Below, piece by piece: positions 27,192-36,024 of a DNA stretch of 64,000 nucleotides. A program made the translations under genes and the position numbers. The notes under the pieces were generated by a model. It was not told where the DNA came from and ran no database searches. It saw only the letters and a program-made list of their open reading frames with translations. The stretch's first letter is position 1. Every line of letters begins with the position of its first letter. Source of the DNA: Puia dinghuensis (lineage in GTDB: Bacteria; Bacteroidota; Bacteroidia; Chitinophagales; Chitinophagaceae); assembly GCF_014642875.1 (NCBI RefSeq), contig NZ_BMJC01000003.1, positions 124,001 through 188,000 on the forward strand. Reading direction: 5' to 3'.

Positions 27192-29015
27192 TCATTTCAT
27201 GATGAATTTCCACCTGATGCCCAGCTTCCGCATCCGGGTGGAAAGAGTATTCGGGTTGATGCCCAACAATTCGGCGGCGCCGCCCTTTCCGGATACTTTA
27301 CCATTGCATTTTCTCAGCGCTTCAATAATGGCCTCCTTCCCGTTCGGGGGAGAAGATACCCCTCCTTCCGGTGGCAAAGGGGAACGCCCCGGTAAAAAGT
27401 TTTCGGGCAATTCGATCTGTTCGATAAGGTCTGAAGGGGTAGACAGGACATGCCGCTCGAGCAAGTGCTGCAATTCGCGGATATTACCTGGCCAGGAATA
27501 GTCCATCAGCTGTTGAAGCGCCGTCGCCGACAGGGCTTTTGCCGCCTTCCCTGTCGCAAGCGCGAACGCCTGTAAAAAATGTTCGGCCAGCAATGGAATG
27601 TCCTCTTTTCTTTCCCGTAACGCGGGCACCACGATGGGGAAGACATGGATCCGATAATACAGATCCATCCGGAAGCGCCCCTTTGCGACCTCATCATACA
27701 GGTCGCGGTTAGTAGCTGCGATGACCCGTACATCCAGCTTCACCGGGTTCGCACCTCCTACCCGTTCGATCTCCTTCTCCTGTAAAACCCGGAGTAGTTT
27801 ACCTTGCACGGACAGCGGCAGCTCGCCTATCTCATCGAGAAACACCGTCCCGCCCTGAGCCTGCTCAAATTTCCCGATGCGCCGGTCGGTAGCATCGGTA
27901 AAAGCCCCCCGCTCGTGACCAAATAATTCGGATTCGACAAGGAGGGCAGGTATGGCGGCACAGTTGATCTTTATCAGCGGCTTGTCCTTTCGATCCGAAA
28001 GCCGGTGGACGGCAGCGGCTACCCCTTCTTTTCCAACTCCCGTCTCGCCGGAAATAAGGACGGTGCTCGAGACAGGCGCCACCTGCCTGACAAGGTCGAG
28101 AACGCGAAGCAGCTTTGAGCTCCGCCCGACGATGCCCTGCGCCCGGATATTGTGGTCCTGGATCCCTTCTTCCAGTTTCGTCAGCAAAGGCATGGTCTCC
28201 CTGGCGTGCCGGCGGATATCCCCAATGACGGTTTCCAGCACCCCTTGAATGGAGCGAAGCAGGTCAGCGTGTTCGGCGTTAAATCCTTCCGGCGCCTTAC
28301 TCAAAAAAATAAGTCTCGAGAGGGAAAGTGAGGATTGAATGGAATAGCGTTTTCGCAGGATGTCCATAAGAGCGGCTGCATCGATAAGGCCAGGCTGAGT
28401 CTTCTTCATCAGTGCCGGCACATCTACGCGCTTGTATTCTTCAAGATCGATGCGCTGAAAACAATGGAAAGAGTCGCCGCCAACATCTATGCCAGTCCTA
28501 TCGATCACTATAAGGTCGAAAGGAATGAATTGCTGTAAGCCTTTTACCAATAGCAGCAATTTCTGATCCCTGGTGACTACTTCCTTTATAACGCTGCTGA
28601 GCAGGGTGGCCAGCCAACGCTCCTGCCGGGCAAGATGTTCCCGGGCCTGTCGATGCCGGTAGGCCGCGATATCGAGGGCAATAAGAATGTCCTTTTCCCG
28701 GAAGGGCTTTACCAGGAATCCGTATGGGTTGGTCGCTTTGGCCGCTTCCAGGGTCGATGGGTTCGAGTTGGCGGAAAGGTAGATAAATGGGATACCCTGC
28801 TTTGCCAGCGCGCCGGCAAGATGGATGCCTGTGAGATGTCCTTTCAGGAAGATATCCAGCATCACCATGTCCGGCCGCTCCTTTTTAAGGGCATTGAAAG
28901 CCTGCTCGACGGATTTCGCGATAGCCGTGACGGAATGCCCGGCCTTCACGAGGATGTTGCTCAGATGGTCCGCCTCGATAAAAACATCTTCTACTATGAG
29001 TATTTTTAATGGCAT
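27192..29015 (-). CDS. Sigma-54-dependent response regulator (receiver, GAF-like, AAA+, Fis HTH) with GAFTDA loop
   Basis: A 607-residue enhancer-binding protein. Receiver domain 1-120 with Asp54 (MLDIFLKG) and Lys103 (LVKPF); a GAF-like region about 130-290; AAA+ domain with Walker A GETGVGKE, Walker [12 protein letters not shown] and R-finger region; C-terminal Fis HTH ([23 protein letters not shown]). The sigma-54 contact loop reads GAFTDA instead of GAFTGA. The start [10 protein letters not shown] is 1 nt after the upstream activator's stop; an ATG at 29030 is the alternative. It is cotranscribed with that activator; the cognate kinase is not obvious. Confidence 0.92.
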   Translation of the reverse strand: MPLKILIVEDVFIEADHLSNILVKAGHSVTAIAKSVEQAFNALKKERPDMVMLDIFLKGHLTGIHLAGALAKQGIPFIYLSANSNPSTLEAAKATNPYGFLVKPFREKDILIALDIAAYRHRQAREHLARQERWLATLLSSVIKEVVTRDQKLLLLVKGLQQFIPFDLIVIDRTGIDVGGDSFHCFQRIDLEEYKRVDVPALMKKTQPGLIDAAALMDILRKRYSIQSSLSLSRLIFLSKAPEGFNAEHADLLRSIQGVLETVIGDIRRHARETMPLLTKLEEGIQDHNIRAQGIVGRSSKLLRVLDLVRQVAPVSSTVLISGETGVGKEGVAAAVHRLSDRKDKPLIKINCAAIPALLVESELFGHERGAFTDATDRRIGKFEQAQGGTVFLDEIGELPLSVQGKLLRVLQEKEIERVGGANPVKLDVRVIAATNRDLYDEVAKGRFRMDLYYRIHVFPIVVPALRERKEDIPLLAEHFLQAFALATGKAAKALSATALQQLMDYSWPGNIRELQHLLERHVLSTPSDLIEQIELPENFLPGRSPLPPEGGVSSPPNGKEAIIEALRKCNGKVSGKGGAAELLGINPNTLSTRMRKLGIRWKFIMK

Positions 29016-29016
29016 A

Positions 29017-30000
29017 TCACGAATTCCCATTAATGCCTCTTTTGATACCCAGCCGTTTTATCTTTGACGAAAGCGTCGTAGGGGCAATTCGGAGCTTTTC
29101 CGCCGCGCCACCCTCACCGGATATCTTTCCATCACAAAGCTTCAGCACAGCAAGGATGTGTTCCCGCTCTACTTCCTCGATCGTTTTTATTCGCCGGCCA
29201 GCCACGCTGATATCGGACGCCACAGGTTTGGGAAGCTGGAGGTACAGTTTATCGACAACCGCACCGAAAGTAAGCAGCACACTTCGCTCGATAAGATGCT
29301 CGAGTTCGCGGACATTGCCGGGCCAGTCATAAGCCATCAATTGCCTCATCACCCGTGGCGAAATACTCGTTGGCGATTGACTACCCTTCCTGGCATGTTT
29401 CACCAAAAAGTGCGCCGCCAGGCCGGGGATATCTTCTTTTCGGTCGCGCAAAGGCGGAATCTGAATGGGAAATACATGCAACCGATAGAACAGATCACTG
29501 CGAAAATTGCCGGCGATGACCTCTTTTTGTAAATCCCGGTTTGTAGCAGCAATGATCCGCACGTCTGTCTTGATCACCGTACGACCCCCGATGCGCTCGA
29601 TCTCCCTTTCCTGCAGTACCCGCAGCAGCCTTGATTGTAATTGCAGGGGCAATTCACCGATCTCATCGAGAAAGAGTGTGCTTTTATGGGCTAATTCGAA
29701 TTTCCCTATCCGCCGCTCGGTAGCACCGGTGAAGCTGCCCTTTTCATGCCCGAAAAGCTCGCTTTCGATGAGGTTGGCAGGAATAGCGGCGCAATTCACT
29801 TTTATCATCATTCTGTCGTTTCGCTGAGACAACCGGTGAATCGCCCTGGCAACAAGCTCCTTACCCGTCCCGGTCTCTCCGCTGATGAGTGCGGTGCTCG
29901 GGGATTCGGCAACCTGGGAGACCATGGTGAAAACCTTTCGCATCGCTTCTCCCGGGCTTACTATTTCCTCACTATGACAGCAGATCTCTGGTGAAGTCAT
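29017..30000 (-). CDS. Sigma-54-interacting transcriptional activator (AAA+ and Fis HTH only)
   Basis: A 327-residue activator made of an AAA+ domain and a Fis-type HTH, without a sensory domain. Walker A GETGTGKE, contact loop GSFTGA (a common variant), Walker [29 protein letters not shown], then [16 protein letters not shown] and the [25 protein letters not shown]. Lacking a regulatory domain, it may be constitutively active or controlled by a partner, as for PspF. It directly precedes a second sigma-54 regulator on the same strand. Confidence 0.92.
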   Translation of the reverse strand: MTSPEICCHSEEIVSPGEAMRKVFTMVSQVAESPSTALISGETGTGKELVARAIHRLSQRNDRMMIKVNCAAIPANLIESELFGHEKGSFTGATERRIGKFELAHKSTLFLDEIGELPLQLQSRLLRVLQEREIERIGGRTVIKTDVRIIAATNRDLQKEVIAGNFRSDLFYRLHVFPIQIPPLRDRKEDIPGLAAHFLVKHARKGSQSPTSISPRVMRQLMAYDWPGNVRELEHLIERSVLLTFGAVVDKLYLQLPKPVASDISVAGRRIKTIEEVEREHILAVLKLCDGKISGEGGAAEKLRIAPTTLSSKIKRLGIKRGINGNS

Positions 30001-30030
30001 ACCGAAATTTAGGTATTTTATGATAATTCC

Positions 30031-30399
30031 TCAATTCGTTGCGGGTTCCTCACGATATATCGTTGCCCGGTAATACCGCCTATATTCATTCGGCGTCTGT
30101 TGGGTATGCTTCCGAAAGAACGTATGGAAATGTGCCGGCTCCCTGAAAGCAAGCCGGTATGCGATCTCCTTCGCAGACAAGGCTGTTTGACTCAAAAGGG
30201 ATTTTGCTTCGTCAATTACTTGCTGATGGATATGCCTTATCGCAGGCTTGCCCGTGCTCTTCTTTACTACTGCGTTGAGGTAATTCGGATGCACGAGCAA
30301 TAATCCGGCATAGTATTGAACCGATCGGGCATCATCCGCCACTTCCGGTGATGTCAGATGTTGCTTTATTGCGGTTTTGAAGCGTTCGACAAGCGTCAT
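30031..30399 (-). CDS. HTH-only AraC family protein (possibly a truncated regulator)
   Basis: A 122-residue protein holding only the AraC DNA-binding region: VQYYAGLLLVHPNYLNAVVKKSTGKPA and SAKEIAYRLAFREPAHFHTFFRKHTQQTPNEYRRYY. The effector domain expected upstream is absent, and a TGA lies in frame just before the ATG, so it is either a natural stand-alone DNA-binding protein or the remnant of a longer gene. It is divergent from an alpha/beta hydrolase and 30 bp upstream of the sigma-54 activator pair. Confidence 0.7.
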   Translation of the reverse strand: MTLVERFKTAIKQHLTSPEVADDARSVQYYAGLLLVHPNYLNAVVKKSTGKPAIRHIHQQVIDEAKSLLSQTALSAKEIAYRLAFREPAHFHTFFRKHTQQTPNEYRRYYRATIYREEPATN

Positions 30400-30621
30400 C
30401 TGAGTGCGTCATTTTATATCTTCTCATCCGAATTGCATACCAATCTCTAATCTGCTATTTATCACTCTATTACAGTCAACTTCCAACACCTTCGCTTACG
30501 ATAGGTCGTCAATTCGTTGCCGGCCGACGACAACCCGCCACCTTTGAATTTTGCATCGATGGCATTGATTTTTGCAATCGCCGGGGATTCGCGGTTGCGA
30601 CCTTTGACAAAACAATTCCCC

Positions 30622-31479
30622 ATGTTGCTTCAGACAAACAGCACGGCCACGCGTTACGCAGCCGCCGCAACCGAATACGTTGCCGTAGACGGAATATCAT
30701 ATGCCCACCGGCGGGTTGGTAAGTCCACGGATCTCCCACTCATTTGTTTACAACATTTCACCGGAACATTAGATAATTGGGACCCGCAGGTGATCGATGG
30801 GCTGGCCCGGGAAAGGCAGGTGATCACCATCGACAACGCCGGCATCGGCAATTCGGGTGGGGAAACACCGGACAATGTGCAGGATATGGCAAAAACGGCT
30901 GTCAGCATCATCACCGCCCTGGGCATAACCAAATGCGATCTGCTTGGCTTTTCTTTGGGGGGATTCATCGCCCAAACTATCGCAATCACCCATCCGCAAC
31001 TATTCCGGAAGATACTCCTGATAGGAACCGCGCCGCAGGGAACCCTGGCCTTACATAGTTTTCCTGAATTAGTAGGCCGGGCATTCTCCAAGCCCCCGGC
31101 CGAGGGCTACCTATATCTCTTCGCTACATCCTCCGAAAAAAGCAGGGAAAAGATCAAGGCTGCGCAGGCCCGTTTCATGGAACGAGAGAACGATAGGGAC
31201 AAACAGACATCAATGCCCGCTATCCAGGCGCAGATAAAAGCCCTTACCCGCTGGGGCACGGACCCTGTGACGCTGAACCTCGGCTCCATAACCCATCCCG
31301 TACTGATCGTTCAGGGGAGCAGTGATGAGATGATGAATAGCGCATCTTCCGTCGAGCTGTTCAAGCAGATCCCTAATGCGATATTGACTTTTTATCCGGA
31401 TTCGTCTCACGGCTCTTTTTTCCAGTATCCGGAAATGTTTGTCGATGAGGCGAATTCGTTTCTGGATAAGTTTATGTAA
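30622..31479 (+). CDS. Alpha/beta hydrolase
   Basis: A 285-residue cytoplasmic hydrolase with oxyanion region CLQHFTGTLDNW, nucleophile elbow GFSLGG (Ser111), acid region LIVQGSSDEMM and catalytic His in DSSHGSFFQYPE. The layout resembles haloperoxidase/lactonase-like or proline-iminopeptidase-like hydrolases. The frame is open to 30517, but MLLQTNSTATRY is the likely start, 15 nt after a GACCTTTG -7-like box. It is divergent from the HTH-only AraC gene, and its 3' end overlaps the convergent kinase by 8 bp. Confidence 0.85.
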   Translation: MLLQTNSTATRYAAAATEYVAVDGISYAHRRVGKSTDLPLICLQHFTGTLDNWDPQVIDGLARERQVITIDNAGIGNSGGETPDNVQDMAKTAVSIITALGITKCDLLGFSLGGFIAQTIAITHPQLFRKILLIGTAPQGTLALHSFPELVGRAFSKPPAEGYLYLFATSSEKSREKIKAAQARFMERENDRDKQTSMPAIQAQIKALTRWGTDPVTLNLGSITHPVLIVQGSSDEMMNSASSVELFKQIPNAILTFYPDSSHGSFFQYPEMFVDEANSFLDKFM

Positions 31480-33457
31480 GCGGTGGAAATGCAGTCGCCT
31501 GGAAGCTGAAAAAATATTCGACGCCGCCATTGTTCACTATGGTCAGCGTCGCCTCCAGGTCTTCTGCCAGCCCCTGGATAAGTCGAAAGCCGAAGGAATT
31601 TCCAGCGTGGACATCCAACCCCGGAGGGAGTCCCTGGCCGTTATCGGCTGCAAAAAGCTCGATTTTTTGATCCTGCATCTTTCTTAACCAGACCCGGATG
31701 CGGGGATCAGGGATATCGTAAAAGGCGTACTTGATGGAATTGGTGATCACTTCATTGAGGATAAGCCCGATAGGTATGGCCTGGTTGACGTCGAGGCTCA
31801 CCTTTTCGATCTGGATATCGAAGATAATGCGCTGATCGGGCCGAACCATATCCCGAAGATAGTCGATGAGGTCGGTGATATAATCCTGCATGTCGATGGT
31901 AGAGACGGCCACGTTGCTGTACAATTTTTGATGGATAAGGGCCATGGCCTGGACACGGGACTGGCTTTCCGCAACGGCATCGACAGCTTTTGGATCGGTG
32001 AGAAAAACGGATTGGGATTGAAGAAGGCTGGTCACCATCTGGAGATTATTCTTCACCCGATGATGCACCTCACGAAGAAGCCACTCGTTCTCATGCAGCA
32101 GCTTTTCGAGGGTAGTGTTCTTATCGAGTATCTCCTGCTTTTGCCCTTCCAGCCGCGCTGCGAGCCTTTGCTTTATCCGGTAGCGGTTAAAGATCAGGAT
32201 GGAAAAAGCCAGGAGTAGCAGGATCCCGCCGATCATCGTATTTCGAGCGAAACGGGATCGCTGCGCCTGCTCCTGTTGCAACCGGTTCTCTTTTTGCAGA
32301 AGCAGCAGGTCTTTGTCCTTTTTTTCGGTTTCGTATTTTGTGTTTATCTCCGTAAAGTGTACGGTCTTTGCAATCCCGTAGAGAGAGTCGCTGTACACCT
32401 TATAAAGCTGAAAATAATATAGTGACGAATCGAATCTTTCCATTCCGGAATCGATGCGGGCGCGGTCGAAGGCCCATCGCCGGAGGTCGATCAGGTAATT
32501 CGGAACACTACGATCAAAATGTATCCTGTTGAGGTACCATTCGGCCTTTTTGAACTCCCTGTGCAAAATATATGCTTCCGAGAGACCGGCATAGAACAAT
32601 ACCATGGCGTGATGGGTAAATATATCCGAATGATGGCTGTAGAAGCTCTCAGCCAGCGTAACACAACTCAGACCGGACTGCTCTGCAAGATCCGGTTTCT
32701 TCAGGGCCGTATAAGCCAGGCAAAGAATGTAGTCTGCATGGACCTTTGCGATGGTGTCAGCCTTCGTCTCCCCTTTATAGAATGGAGAAAGAATGGTTAC
32801 GGCCCTGGCAGGGCTGTCGTTCCCCACCAGATCGAGGCCATATGCGCTGGCGGCCAGTATGGGTGGCAAACTATTTGACCTGCTTCGACTCAGATCGAAA
32901 GCCTTTTTCGTGTATACGAGGCTTCGTTCGTTCATGCCCGCATCCCGGTAGGCTTCCGCCATGCGGATATTGAAATAGGTGAGGTCGCCGATGTCGGTTT
33001 GCACCGAGTCCGTCGTTTTGATCATCCTTATGGCATAAAAGATCTCGCCCGCGATATCGCCCTGAGCTTTGCAGACGGCCCGAAGCAGGTCGTAGGTGTA
33101 ATAAAGCTGTGGAAACCGGATGGATTGGTAGGTGTTGAGTACCTCCAGCAATTCCTTCTTTGCGATCGCCAGGTCGTTCTCGCCCAGGTGAAGGTCGGCG
33201 ATCGTCTTAAGGGTATTGGTCGCGCTCAGGGTATCATGCAACTCCAGATATATCTGGCGGGCACGGGAGTAGGCTTTGATCTTCGCGTTTAGTGCAGGCT
33301 TCCGGGAATTTGTTACTTCCGCCCGCTGCATCCATGTTTTTGCTTCTTTTTGCAATGCAGCCGTTTTAAGGCTGTCGGTTCTTTTATCACGTTGTCCACA
33401 CAATGTTTCACCCAGCCCAAGGATGGACAGGGCAAACAGCAAAATACTCCGGGTCAT
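31472..33457 (-). CDS. TPR-containing sensor histidine kinase (HisKA_2 type)
   Basis: A 661-residue membrane kinase: signal or anchor (MTRSILLFALSILGLG), about ten helical TPR-like repeats (roughly 30-360), a transmembrane helix (TMIGGILLLLAFSILIF), a coiled-coil linker (LAARLEGQKQEILDKNTTLEKLL), the HisKA_2 phospho-acceptor in REVHHRVKNNLQ (His465 region) and a HATPase domain (LNEVITNSIKYAF, DNGQGLPPG, GFRLIQGL). No response regulator is adjacent. ATGs at 33466 and 33517 are also in frame; the furthest would overlap an inverted repeat in the divergent promoter region. Confidence 0.9.
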   Translation of the reverse strand: MTRSILLFALSILGLGETLCGQRDKRTDSLKTAALQKEAKTWMQRAEVTNSRKPALNAKIKAYSRARQIYLELHDTLSATNTLKTIADLHLGENDLAIAKKELLEVLNTYQSIRFPQLYYTYDLLRAVCKAQGDIAGEIFYAIRMIKTTDSVQTDIGDLTYFNIRMAEAYRDAGMNERSLVYTKKAFDLSRSRSNSLPPILAASAYGLDLVGNDSPARAVTILSPFYKGETKADTIAKVHADYILCLAYTALKKPDLAEQSGLSCVTLAESFYSHHSDIFTHHAMVLFYAGLSEAYILHREFKKAEWYLNRIHFDRSVPNYLIDLRRWAFDRARIDSGMERFDSSLYYFQLYKVYSDSLYGIAKTVHFTEINTKYETEKKDKDLLLLQKENRLQQEQAQRSRFARNTMIGGILLLLAFSILIFNRYRIKQRLAARLEGQKQEILDKNTTLEKLLHENEWLLREVHHRVKNNLQMVTSLLQSQSVFLTDPKAVDAVAESQSRVQAMALIHQKLYSNVAVSTIDMQDYITDLIDYLRDMVRPDQRIIFDIQIEKVSLDVNQAIPIGLILNEVITNSIKYAFYDIPDPRIRVWLRKMQDQKIELFAADNGQGLPPGLDVHAGNSFGFRLIQGLAEDLEATLTIVNNGGVEYFFSFQATAFPPLT

Positions 33458-33506
33458 CACGCACATAGCCCCTGAAGGTAGGAAGATTTCTCCGGGTTCT
33501 TTGATA

Positions 33507-33531
33507 TTTGCAACCAATATGAGGTTGCAAA
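33507..33531. promoter_or_regulatory. Perfect 9-bp inverted repeat operator TTTGCAACC-N7-GGTTGCAAA
   Basis: Arms at 33507-33515 and 33523-33531, in the spacer between a histidine-kinase gene and the divergent APCDD1-like gene, 16 nt before the latter's ATG. The size and symmetry fit a dimeric repressor site. The binding protein is unknown. Confidence 0.55.
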
Positions 33532-33547
33532 ATCCTAATTTTCACGT

Positions 33548-34123
33548 ATGAATATCGATAAAATAAAACAACAACTGGTCAAGGGCGATTGGGTGAGCAT
33601 CGCGCCGGAGATAAGGCCCAGCACCGTGAAGACCGCCACCGGCGATATAAAGCCTCTTTATTGTTCAAGGCGATTCAGCTATTTTCAAGCGGATACTTTC
33701 CGGCTGATCTTTATCAACTACGCGGACCCATTCGGTAAGGCTCCGGTGGTAGAAATGCGAATTGAAGGTCATGTGCATTATGGCGCCGAACACCCGATCG
33801 CGCCGGGGGCATACGAGGCGGATTATGTGGCTGACATTTCTTTCGACATAACGATCCTTAACCCCGCGTTTGTAGCGGCCCTGAATGCAGGTGCACCGTC
33901 CGGCGGTATCTCCCCCTGGGAGTTGAATGTACCCCAAAGCGTATTGAGTAAATCAGTGCCGGCATTCGGGCTGAAAGCCGGGGAATATTTTACCGAGTAC
34001 GACCTCATTTATCTCCATGAAAACCTGTTGTTCAACGGCAGCAGGAATATAGATGGCCGGCCTTTCGACAAACCAGCCAACAGGCCGACCAATCTACAGA
34101 TCCCGCTTATTCTTTTGGCCTGA
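33548..34123 (+). CDS. APCDD1-like domain protein (tentative), cytoplasmic
   Basis: A 191-residue protein with no signal peptide or membrane segment. The order of conserved features recalls the APCDD1 (APCDDC) beta-rich domain: GDWVSIAPEIRP near the start, YCSRRFSYF, FINYADPFGKAP, MRIEGHVHYG, APGAYEADYVADISFD, then EYDLIYLHENLLFNGSR and RPTNLQIPL at the end. Vertebrate APCDD1 proteins are lipid-binding Wnt antagonists with two such domains; bacterial single-domain versions have no assigned role. The match is from memory of the domain pattern, so it is tentative. A lipocalin-like stand-alone family is the alternative. Its 9-bp palindromic operator suggests tight regulation. Confidence 0.5.
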   Translation: MNIDKIKQQLVKGDWVSIAPEIRPSTVKTATGDIKPLYCSRRFSYFQADTFRLIFINYADPFGKAPVVEMRIEGHVHYGAEHPIAPGAYEADYVADISFDITILNPAFVAALNAGAPSGGISPWELNVPQSVLSKSVPAFGLKAGEYFTEYDLIYLHENLLFNGSRNIDGRPFDKPANRPTNLQIPLILLA

Positions 34124-34158
34124 GCACCAGCCGGCCGGCCTGAGCAGCAGCCGGCGGA

Positions 34159-34992
34159 TCAGACCTCCGTGGCTGGAAATTTGCCTGCCCATTCTTCTAT
34201 TTCCCTGGAAGTACGGGCGGCATTGTTTCGATAAGATTGAAGGGAATCCAGTCCAACGGGCAGGTGGAGGGGAGGATGCTCCTGGGCAGCGAGCGCCACT
34301 ACAACTTTTGCCAGCTTAGCCGGATCGCCTGCCTGATTGCCGTGGTATGCGCCCGCGTTGTTTCGATATTGGCCCGCGGGAGTCTTGTCATAATCCCCGA
34401 TCGGATTAGCCGGCGTTAAAAAAGAACCGGCGTCGAGAAAATTCGTGCGGAACAGTCCTGGCGCCAACGCAGTCACCTGGATGTCGAAGGGCGCGAGTTC
34501 GATCGCCAATCCTACCGAAATGCCTTCCACAGCAAATTTCGTAGACCCATAGAGCGCCCATGCCGGGATGGCGTCGTAGGCAAAAAGAGAGCTGATATTG
34601 ATGATATGGCCCGACCGTTGCTTCCTCAGCTGCGGCAGCACGGCGCGGATCACATTCAATACGCCGAATACGTTCGTGTCGTACTGCTTTCTGGTCTCTT
34701 CATCCGAAATTTCTTCAATAGCCCCAACGATGCCAAAGCCCGCATTATTGACGATCACATCCAGTCCGCCAAATCGGGCAATCCCTTTTTCCACCGCGGC
34801 TTCCACTTGTTTTGGCAGAGTGACGTCCATCCCGAGGACCAGGACGTTCGGGTCGCCGTCGAAAATATCCTTTTCCGATTCCTTCCTGACGGTCGCGACC
34901 ACCTTGTCGCCGGAAGCCGATGCTGCTTTTACGATCTCGTAGCCAAATCCTTTGCCGGCCCCTGTGACCAGCCAGACTTTCCCTTGTTTCAT
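34159..34992 (-). CDS. Short-chain dehydrogenase/reductase
   Basis: A 277-residue classical SDR with TGAGKGFG (10-17), NNAGFG (82-87), NISSL, and catalytic Tyr148/Lys152 in YGSTK. The family resembles SDRs annotated as oxidoreductases or ketoreductases of unknown substrate. It is convergent with the APCDD1-like gene. A 176-bp gap separates it from the exported hydrolase upstream on the same strand; that gap shows only a doubtful 33-codon frame. Confidence 0.9.
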   Translation of the reverse strand: MKQGKVWLVTGAGKGFGYEIVKAASASGDKVVATVRKESEKDIFDGDPNVLVLGMDVTLPKQVEAAVEKGIARFGGLDVIVNNAGFGIVGAIEEISDEETRKQYDTNVFGVLNVIRAVLPQLRKQRSGHIINISSLFAYDAIPAWALYGSTKFAVEGISVGLAIELAPFDIQVTALAPGLFRTNFLDAGSFLTPANPIGDYDKTPAGQYRNNAGAYHGNQAGDPAKLAKVVVALAAQEHPPLHLPVGLDSLQSYRNNAARTSREIEEWAGKFPATEV

Positions 34993-35168
34993 GCTGCTGA
35001 ATTTTTTATGCTGAAGAATAAATCAGGAGGGCCAAATCCGTGCCATGGAATGCGTGGCTGACAATCAGCATGATGTCTACAGGGTTAGCCGGCGTCGTTT
35101 CCGACATCTCGTCATTTCGTGCCGGCTTTTACGAACCAACGGCTTTGGCGGCTTTGAGGATCGTGTAT

Positions 35169-35966
35169 TTAGTTGTTTGCCGCTTTTTCAATTACTGCCG
35201 CGACTTCGGCAGGGTGACTAACATATACCGCGTGGCTCGCGTCGATCTCCGTCACCACCGAACCTGCCCGCTTTGCCATACTCCGCTCCACATCCGGCGG
35301 GATCATATGGTCCTGCTTCGACACGATATACCAGCTCTTCTTATTTTTCCATGCCGCTGTCGTTAGGTCGGTTGAGAATGCCGCCAGCCCGGGCGGTACC
35401 TGGGAAGCCGCCATAAAATCTGCCTGTGCAGCCGGCACGTCGGCACAAAACGCCGCGTGGAATTTCGCCCTGTCCAGCCAAATGAATCCATCTTTTGGCG
35501 GCAGAACCGGGGAATTCGGATCGGCAGGCGCCCCCTGCTGCATCTTAAAAAGAGATTCCCCCGCGTCAGGCGCGAATGCAGCTACATACACCAACCCCTT
35601 TACAATAGATTCATCTCCAGCCTCCGTAATGATCGCCCCCCCATACGAATGCCCGACCAGGATCACCGGCCCGTCCTGTTGCGCCAGGACAGCCTTTGTA
35701 ATTCTCACATCTTCCGCCAGACTCGTGTTCGGGTTGGAAACAACCGTAACGTTGTATCCCTTGCCCTTAAGTATCTTGTAAACACCTTCCCACCCCGAGC
35801 CGTCGGCCCAGGCCCCATGCACCAGCACGATGTTGTTAACCCTGGTGGCTGCATGTGAATGGGGCTTCACCGGGGAAGTTCCTGCCCCCGTAACAATGGC
35901 GCCCATAAGTAGAGAACCCGCCACCGAAATCGCTTTAATGGAATTCAGAAAAATCGAATTTTTCAT
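35169..35966 (-). CDS. Exported alpha/beta hydrolase (salicylate-esterase/EstC-like)
   Basis: A 265-residue hydrolase with an N-terminal Sec signal (IKAISVAGSLLMGAIVTGAG). The core shows VLVHGAWADGSGW (oxyanion loop), the nucleophile elbow GHSYGG (Ser107), IVSKQDHMIP and the catalytic His in IDASHAVYVSHPAEV. This pattern matches the plant methylesterase/EstC-like group common in bacteria. It is divergent from the TPR histidine kinase across 58 bp; the kinase-regulator pair may control it. Confidence 0.88.
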   Translation of the reverse strand: MKNSIFLNSIKAISVAGSLLMGAIVTGAGTSPVKPHSHAATRVNNIVLVHGAWADGSGWEGVYKILKGKGYNVTVVSNPNTSLAEDVRITKAVLAQQDGPVILVGHSYGGAIITEAGDESIVKGLVYVAAFAPDAGESLFKMQQGAPADPNSPVLPPKDGFIWLDRAKFHAAFCADVPAAQADFMAASQVPPGLAAFSTDLTTAAWKNKKSWYIVSKQDHMIPPDVERSMAKRAGSVVTEIDASHAVYVSHPAEVAAVIEKAANN

Positions 35967-36024
35967 AACAAACTTTTTTGGTGAGGAAATAATTACGCCA
36001 GGATAGCTAAATTAGTCTAAACTT

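Noticed and set aside
30031-30520. Twelve-base direct repeat TCAATTCGTTGC flanking the HTH-only AraC gene
   Set aside because: Many 12-mers recur by chance in 64 kb, and there are no inverted ends or target duplication for a mobile element.
30559-30577. TGGCATTGATTTTTGCA resembling a sigma-54 promoter
   Set aside because: The spacing is GG-N11-GC, one base too long, and a GACCTTTG vegetative-type box lies closer to the hydrolase ATG.
34121-34160. Tandem 20-bp repeat over the APCDD1-like stop codon
   Set aside because: 16 of 20 identical and GC-rich; low complexity explains it without a function.
35006-35107. Minus-strand 33-codon frame between the SDR and the exported hydrolase
   Set aside because: Too short, with no recognisable motif or promoter; probably chance.
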